A stretch of DNA of 64,000 bases, taken from positions 10,052,495 through 10,116,494 of the forward strand of contig JAJEKV010000050.1 in the NCBI GenBank assembly GCA_021234155.1, written 5' to 3'. Made by a program: the position numbers and the translations under genes. Position 1 is the stretch's first letter. Every line of letters starts with the position of its first letter. Positions 59,458 through 64,000 of the stretch are shown piece by piece. The stretch comes from Isoetes taiwanensis (lineage: Eukaryota; Streptophyta; Lycopodiopsida; Isoetales; Isoetaceae). A model generated the notes under the pieces. The model had not been told where the DNA came from. It was given only the letters and a program-made list of their open reading frames with translations, and did not search any database.

Positions 59458-60540
59458 CTACAATCCCCTTTCCGTGATAGGAAGAGAATATCCATCACCC
59501 ATCTTCACATCACCTCCAAATCGAGGTTCAAGTTCAAAAACACATCCGAATCTCCAAAGAAGATGAACCGTGGCTCCCGAGTCCAAAATCCAATCCTTTT
59601 GAAGGTGTGCTGGCGCCGCCGCAAGATTCATATATTCAAAGATCAAAAGTGGCACATGCAACAACACTTGTCTCTCCCTTTAGAGTTGATCACAGGTTGC
59701 TTTTGTGTCACTATCCTTTGAGCTTTTCTTCTCCTTCTTACAATTTGAACTGTAGTGACCCTTTTCACCACAATTCCAAAGACTTGAACTCCTTGGATTT
59801 CTTACCTTCGCACTTCACATTTTCTGACTTCCTAGAGTCCTTTGCTATCAGCAAACTTCTTCTTGGTGTCAGCCCGAGAAGTAGACACAAAATTAGCATG
59901 GTCCACTCTCCCATCCCTTTGTTTCTGCACCAACTCCTCTTGTTGCAAAGAAATGGTTACTTTGGCTATATCAATCTTCTCCTTGTACCTGATCTTCAAG
60001 AGATAATATCATACCTAAGGAGGAAGACCAACCAAGATATCTTGAATCACCGTTTTTTCGACAAAGACTCCACCAAAGCCAGCCCATGTAATCCAAGCCC
60101 ATTGCTTCATCCGAGTAAGGTATGCCGTGACATTTTGAAATCACCTAATTGGGCATGTCTCATTTTGTTCGATCAGCATTTGGGTAGCCATACCCTTGCT
60201 ATCAAGAGACTTCTCCAAATGAGACCACATCTCCTTAAACTCAGTAAAATGGTTGATTTCATGACCAATTGTCTCTTCAGCCAACATTTTGACAAGAGCA
60301 CAAGCTTTCTGGTTTATCCTCGCCAAAGATCTCACGACTTGGTGCCGATAAAGTCTTTATCAAACACCGCCCCATGTCACTAAATATCAAATAATTCACC
60401 ATGAACTTCTTCCAAGCATGGTAATTATTATTAGTGAGCTTTTGCATTCTCGTGAGAACTTGAATGGATCCATGAATTTCTCCTGCTTTCAGCAGCCAAA
60501 AAGATGGTTGAGAAAACAAATTCGCCACCAAACAAAGCAC
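59458..60540 (-). pseudogene. Copia gag and protease
   Basis: Minus-strand 60540-60277 gives LTNNNYHAWKKFMVNYLIF, a copia Gag start. 60335-60141 gives LAEETIGHEINHFTEFKEMWSHL. Near 59739-59778 the minus strand encodes a zinc knuckle, WNCGEKGHYSSNC, whose first Cys is lost or shifted. Near 59600 is the protease DWILDSGATVHL, where DSGA is the active site. Frames change several times. Confidence 0.85.
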
Positions 60541-60793
60541 CCACTAGAAAAGTTGAATCTTGAATTTTGTCGCCAAAAAGGTCTTGGAAAACTCGAATCT
60601 CACACCAGAACTTGCTGGAAAATCCGAATCACTTTCCCAAAACACTTCCTCCAGGCCAAAAAGCAAGAATCTTCTCCAATGCTACAAATGAGATTTTCCA
60701 CCACCAAATCTCAACCAAAGAACTCCTAGAAACTATGGCCAATCCAATTTGATGCTTCTCCAATAGCTTGCTCTATTCTTCCCTCAAGAAAGC

Positions 60794-60805
60794 GCCTCGA
60801 TACCA
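60794..60805 (-). other. Primer-binding site of the copia element
   Basis: On the minus strand TGGTATCGAGGC starts immediately after the 5' LTR end (CTATCA). The usual copia site complementary to initiator-Met tRNA is TGGTATCAGAGC, so there is one local change. Confidence 0.85.
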
Positions 60806-61157
60806 TGATAGAACTAGTGCAAAACCAGCACAAACCCGCAAGATCGACTCAAGAGATAGAATAGAAGACAAGAATAACTCTATTGAGAAAAGCAATAGGA
60901 AATACAATCTCTACTTTTTGAGCATTGCATAGTACATAACGCATAATCAATATATATACAACCCGTGAGACTAAGAATAGTAGTTCACCGCTTAACCACC
61001 GCCCACTAATTCTGACCCATTTAGGTTTGCTCGCTCACGACAAAGTGGGTTTGCCTTCGTACATTTCAAAGACCTTCTCAAAGACTGTGTGCTAAGTCTT
61101 TGAACCAACTTCTTTGTTTCACACATTATGCTTAGTCAGCATATTTATATTCCAACA
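60806..61157 (-). repeat. 5' LTR of the copia element
   Basis: Starts TGATAGAACTAGTGCAAAAC, ends TATATTCCAACA; direct partner of 55882-56232. ATAAATA near its minus-strand start is a plausible TATA-like element, and no more can be said. Confidence 0.95.
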
Positions 61158-61164
61158 CAAGAGT

Positions 61165-62560
61165 TGCAGGAACACCTCATCTAGATGAGGTGCACCATGG
61201 ACTACCACGATCATCGGATCCGTCGATCCTCGGCCTGGCCCCGTATGTTGGGGCCTCTGTGCATCTCTTGTTTCGCTTATGGTCATTTATAATTGGGGGC
61301 GCTTATGATTTTGAAATATGAAATATGCATTCACCCAAGGTCTTGAGGGAATATCGAACCTCTATACGGCTTTGCCTAAGGTTTTAGAATACGAAATACG
61401 GGGGCTCGAACCTCTATCAAAATAACTCAATGTCCTAATAAGACTGCTTTGCCCAAATAACTAATGAGCTAACGTGATTATTTTCTATCTTGAATTTATG
61501 TTTTTTTTTATAACAACCCATTTAAATGTTTTAGGAATATATGGTCTATTGTTTCAGAAATTATTCATTTTTACATCCATATCAAATCCCTTAGAACCCC
61601 CTGTTATTGTGCTATATATTTTAAACGAGGTGCACCACGGACTACTCTGATCGTTAGCTCTGTCGGTTCTCACGGTAGGGGCTGTATGGTGGGGCATCTG
61701 AACACCTCCCATTTCGCTTATGGTCATTTATAATTGGGGGCACCTAAAGTCTTGGGGGAATACCAAACCTCTACATGGCTTTGCCTAAGATTTTAGAATA
61801 TGAAATACGGGGGCCCGATACTAAAATAACTCAATGTCCTAATAAGACTGCTTTGGCTAATATAACCAATAAGTCATTTCCCGACTTCCCTGTTATTGTG
61901 CTACATATTCTAAACAAGGTGCATTTGGACTACAACGATTATTTTCTGCTATCCTATAGCCCAGGCTTATGTTTAGGCATCAACATCCCAGGCACCTCTT
62001 GTTTCACTTATGGTCATTTATAATTTGGGGCGCCTATGATTTTGAAGTTTTTTTTTTGGAAGGACTTGAGCCATTATTATCCAGAAAAAGTTATAAAGTA
62101 CAATGGGACTAAAAACGCAGTGGAGAGAATGTCCACCAGAGCAAGGCCTTGATTCCATTGGACGGTGGTCCTCTGGTAACTTCAGTCCACCCGTTGACAC
62201 AGCGTCGATGGAGATCAGCAGGTGTGATATCTGATTGGTATAATAATCAAAGGCAGTTGCTGACATGGGAAGAGCTAAGTTCCTCCTTTCGAGGTGGGAT
62301 CGAGCTATTTGGCAGAAGATGTCTTCGATTATTCCTCCAATAGCACAAGTGAATGACCCCCAGCCTTGGGTAGTTCATGAGCATGTGAAAGGTCTTGAGG
62401 GAATATTGAATCTCTATACGGCTTTGCCTAAGATTTTAGAATATAAAATATGGGGCCTCGAACCTCTATCAAAATAACTCAATATCCTAATAAGACTGTT
62501 TTGGCCAGTATAACCAGTGAGCTAACGTGATTATTTTCTATCTTGAATTTATGGCTTTTT
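61165..62560 (-). repeat. Diverged relatives of the 415-bp unit, inverted orientation
   Basis: Reads in reverse the phrases of the 41.9-48.1 kb array: GAGGTGCACCATGGACTACC, GGGGGCGCTTATGATTTTGA, GCTTTGCCTAAGGTTTTAG, AATAACTCAATGTCCTAATA and GAGCTAACGTGATTA. Three partial units can be traced (about 61190, 61630 and 61920 onward). The tRNA-like boxes are decayed here. Confidence 0.8.
62046..62385 (-). mobile_element. 5'-truncated LINE tail inserted in a diverged unit
   Basis: The unit phrase GCGCCTATGATTTTGAA is followed by a T-run (62049-62058) and unrelated sequence, then the unit resumes at AGGTCTTGAGGGAAT near 62388. On the minus strand the insert ends ACTTTATAACTTTTTCTGG..A(n), as L1 3' ends do. 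Confidence 0.6.
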
Positions 62561-62583
62561 TTATATATATATATATATATATA
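62556..62583. repeat. (TA)n microsatellite
   Basis: About 12 TA dinucleotides within the unit's normally A/T-rich spot after GAATTTATGGCTTTTTT. Confidence 0.9.
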
Positions 62584-62639
62584 ACAACCAATTCATTTTT
62601 TGAATATATGGTCTATGCTTTTAAACATTGTCATTTTTG

Positions 62640-62955
62640 AATGGTTTTAGGAATTGATATGGATGTAAAAATGACAATTCCTAAAATAATAGACCATATA
62701 TTCCTAAAACAATTCCATGGGTTGTTCTAGAAAAAAAAAATATAAATTCAGGATAGAAAATAATACGTTAGCTCGTTAGTTATACTGGCCAAAGTAGTTT
62801 TATTAGGACATTGAATTATTTTGGTAGGGTTAAAACCCCATATTTCATACTCTAAAACCTTAGGCAAAACCATATAGAGGTTCGATATTCCCTCAAGACC
62901 TGAGGCGAATTCGTATTTTATATTTCAAAATCATAGGCGCCTCCAATTATAGATT
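62640..62955 (+). repeat. Diverged 415-bp unit, plus orientation
   Basis: Contains GGATAGAAAATAATACGTTAGC, TTATTAGGACATTGAATTATTTTGG, TTAGGCAAAACCATATAGAGG and ATCATAGGCGCCTCCAATTATA. Its B-box position reads GGTTAAAACCCC. It meets the inverted series near 62590-62640, where ATATGGTCTATG and ATAGACCATAT form a short palindrome. Confidence 0.75.
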
Positions 62956-63515
62956 TCTTTTGTTTGAAGGACGAAAAATAAGTTTACTAATCATAGGTAA
63001 ACATTACAAGACGTACAAATCACATTTAGTTGTGCAAGCACAAGACAATGCTCCCGAAGCATGAGCCTAAAGCATTATGTACTCCAACATAGGAGACTAA
63101 TAATAAGAATTAATTTGAAGATACTGAATCCAAATATGGTCTCTCACTTCTTCCCTGAGGGAGGAAGAATCATAAACCACGACATTTAGCTTTGAGGCTC
63201 AAGGGGGGTTCACATAGTTTTGGGCGGTGCAAACCATGAGTGACCAAAGGGTTTGTTTTCCCTTTAAACCCTACATATACTCGTATCTAGGGTAGTTTTG
63301 GGGTTTTTAGGGACATTTTGGCCTTGTATGTGGGTCGGAAAGGGGTTTTTGAAAAAATTCAAACACGTATACAAGGGGTTTTGCTTTAACCCCTTGCAGC
63401 AGTGGCATACCCCTATATAATAGGTGTATCCCCGGCCTGAGCTACAGAAGAATGCCTTGAAAAATGTGCAGCCTATGGCGCTCCCAAATTGACCAGGTAA
63501 CCAACCCGGACCGAG
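62956..63515. mobile_element. Insertion between two parts of a diverged unit, unclassified
   Basis: The unit breaks at GCCTCCAATTATAG and related sequence reappears only near 63520 (TAGCAAAATAACAGGGGG). The 560 bp between have no recognised coding. CCCTATATAATAGG near 63410 is TATA-like. An LTR or LINE tail is possible. Confidence 0.35.
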
Positions 63516-64000
63516 ATGAATATTTAGCAAAATAACAGGGGGTTCCAGGGAGGATTTGATATCGATGTAAAAATAACAATTCCTGAAACCATAGACCATA
63601 TATCCCTAAAACAATTGAATGGGTTGTTATAAAAAAAAACATAGATTCAAGATAAAAAATAATCATATTAGCTCACTAGGTATATTGGTTAAAGTAGTTT
63701 TATTAGGATATTGAGTTATTTTGGTAGAAGTTCGAGCTCATGTATTTCATATTATAAAATCTTAGGCAAAGCCGTATAAAGGTTCGATATTCCCTCAAAA
63801 CCTTAGGCGAAATCATATTTCATATTTCAAAATCATAGGCGCCTGCAATCATAAATGACTATAAGCGAAACGAGAGGTGCCCACATGCCTAAACATACAA
63901 TCTGGGTCGTAGGACCGCCAGAATCCGGCGCATCGTGGTAGTCCGTGGTGTACCTGCGTTTAGAATATGTGCCCTTCGCTTATCGGGGCCCATGCAACCG
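63516..64000 (+). repeat. Diverged 415-bp unit, plus orientation, running out of the window
   Basis: Full-length unit from TAGCAAAATAACAGGGGG to GTAGTCCGTGGTGTACC and TTTAGAATATGTG at 63976. The A-box-like TTAGCTCACTAGGTATATTGG (63669) is retained; the B-box reads AGTTCGAGCTC. Confidence 0.8.

Larger units (their letters stand above)
55882..61157 (-). mobile_element. Ty1/copia LTR retrotransposon with both LTRs, decayed ORF
   Basis: Two direct LTRs (55882-56232 and 60806-61157; about 351 bp, TG...CA ends, starting TGTTGGAATATAAATA on the minus strand) flank a 4.6 kb interior. Directly next to the 5' LTR is the primer-binding site TGGTATCGAGGC (minus, 60805-60794), close to the initiator-Met type used by copia elements. 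Directly next to the 3' LTR is a polypurine tract AAGGGAGAG. The interior has gag, protease, integrase, RT and RNase H in copia order, with many frameshifts and stops. Flanking pentamers (CCATT, CAAGA) do not match, so no target duplication is visible. Confidence 0.95.

Noticed and set aside
59607-60383. 258-codon plus-strand frame
   Set aside because: It is antisense to the copia gag-protease region, which has clear motifs on the minus strand.
1-64000. CRISPR array, operons or phage-type systems
   Set aside because: No regular short repeats with unique spacers and no bacterial gene organisation. The repeats present are satellites, minisatellites and transposon termini.

Overview
This window looks like repeat-dominated nuclear DNA of a land plant. 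The evidence is one two-exon kinase gene of the plant-specific AGC VIII type (DFD in place of DFG, long activation-segment insert), CACTA transposase with plant-type DUF4218/DUF4216 signatures, Ty1/copia and Ty3/gypsy retrotransposons, L1-like LINE tails, tRNA-related short repeats and generally AT-rich DNA. The species cannot be fixed from the sequence. There is no bacterial or organellar gene organisation, no rRNA and no CRISPR array.

Layout. 1-4422: no gene; two minisatellites (about 640-740 and 1718-2060). 4423-10237: left copy of a roughly 6 kb segmental duplication, carrying a decayed AGC kinase copy (6627-8171). 10238-14580: unassigned DNA, more GC-rich in parts, with a zone of repeated TTTAAACT and GCGAA motifs at about 13080-13560. 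14580-23350: a broken Ty3/gypsy element on the minus strand. Its integrase is split by a 1.9 kb insertion with terminal inverted repeats (15461-17344), and a 3.6 kb block was then duplicated in tandem (about 15961-19583 and 19590-23190). 25360-31590: right copy of the segmental duplication, with the intact kinase gene (27988-29544) and a kinase fragment just upstream of it. 31649-36426: a giant inverted repeat with arms of about 1.17 kb around a 2.4 kb spacer that holds the 3' part of an L1-like LINE. 38818-40777: remains of a CACTA transposase. 41871-48080: tandem array of about 415-bp units, each with tRNA-like A-box and B-box motifs. One unit is interrupted by a 4.1 kb CACTA-type element (42676-46784). 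48390-51420: a copia remnant whose RNase H is split by a minus-strand LINE fragment. 51420-55880: LINE tails, simple repeats and unassigned DNA. 55882-61157: a copia element with both LTRs, PBS and PPT, minus strand, with decayed reading frames. 61158-64000: diverged relatives of the 415-bp unit in both orientations, themselves interrupted by a LINE tail.

Only the kinase appears able to encode a functional host protein. The rest is a record of transposition, nested insertion and local duplication, and several insertion orders can be read directly. The most unusual structures are the tRNA-box-bearing satellite that hosts the CACTA element, the palindromic 31.6-36.4 kb element, and the duplicated kinase segment in which one copy is open and the other has a stop at codon 8. 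Alignments were made by eye, so repeat boundaries are good to about 10-50 bp unless an exact terminal motif is named.
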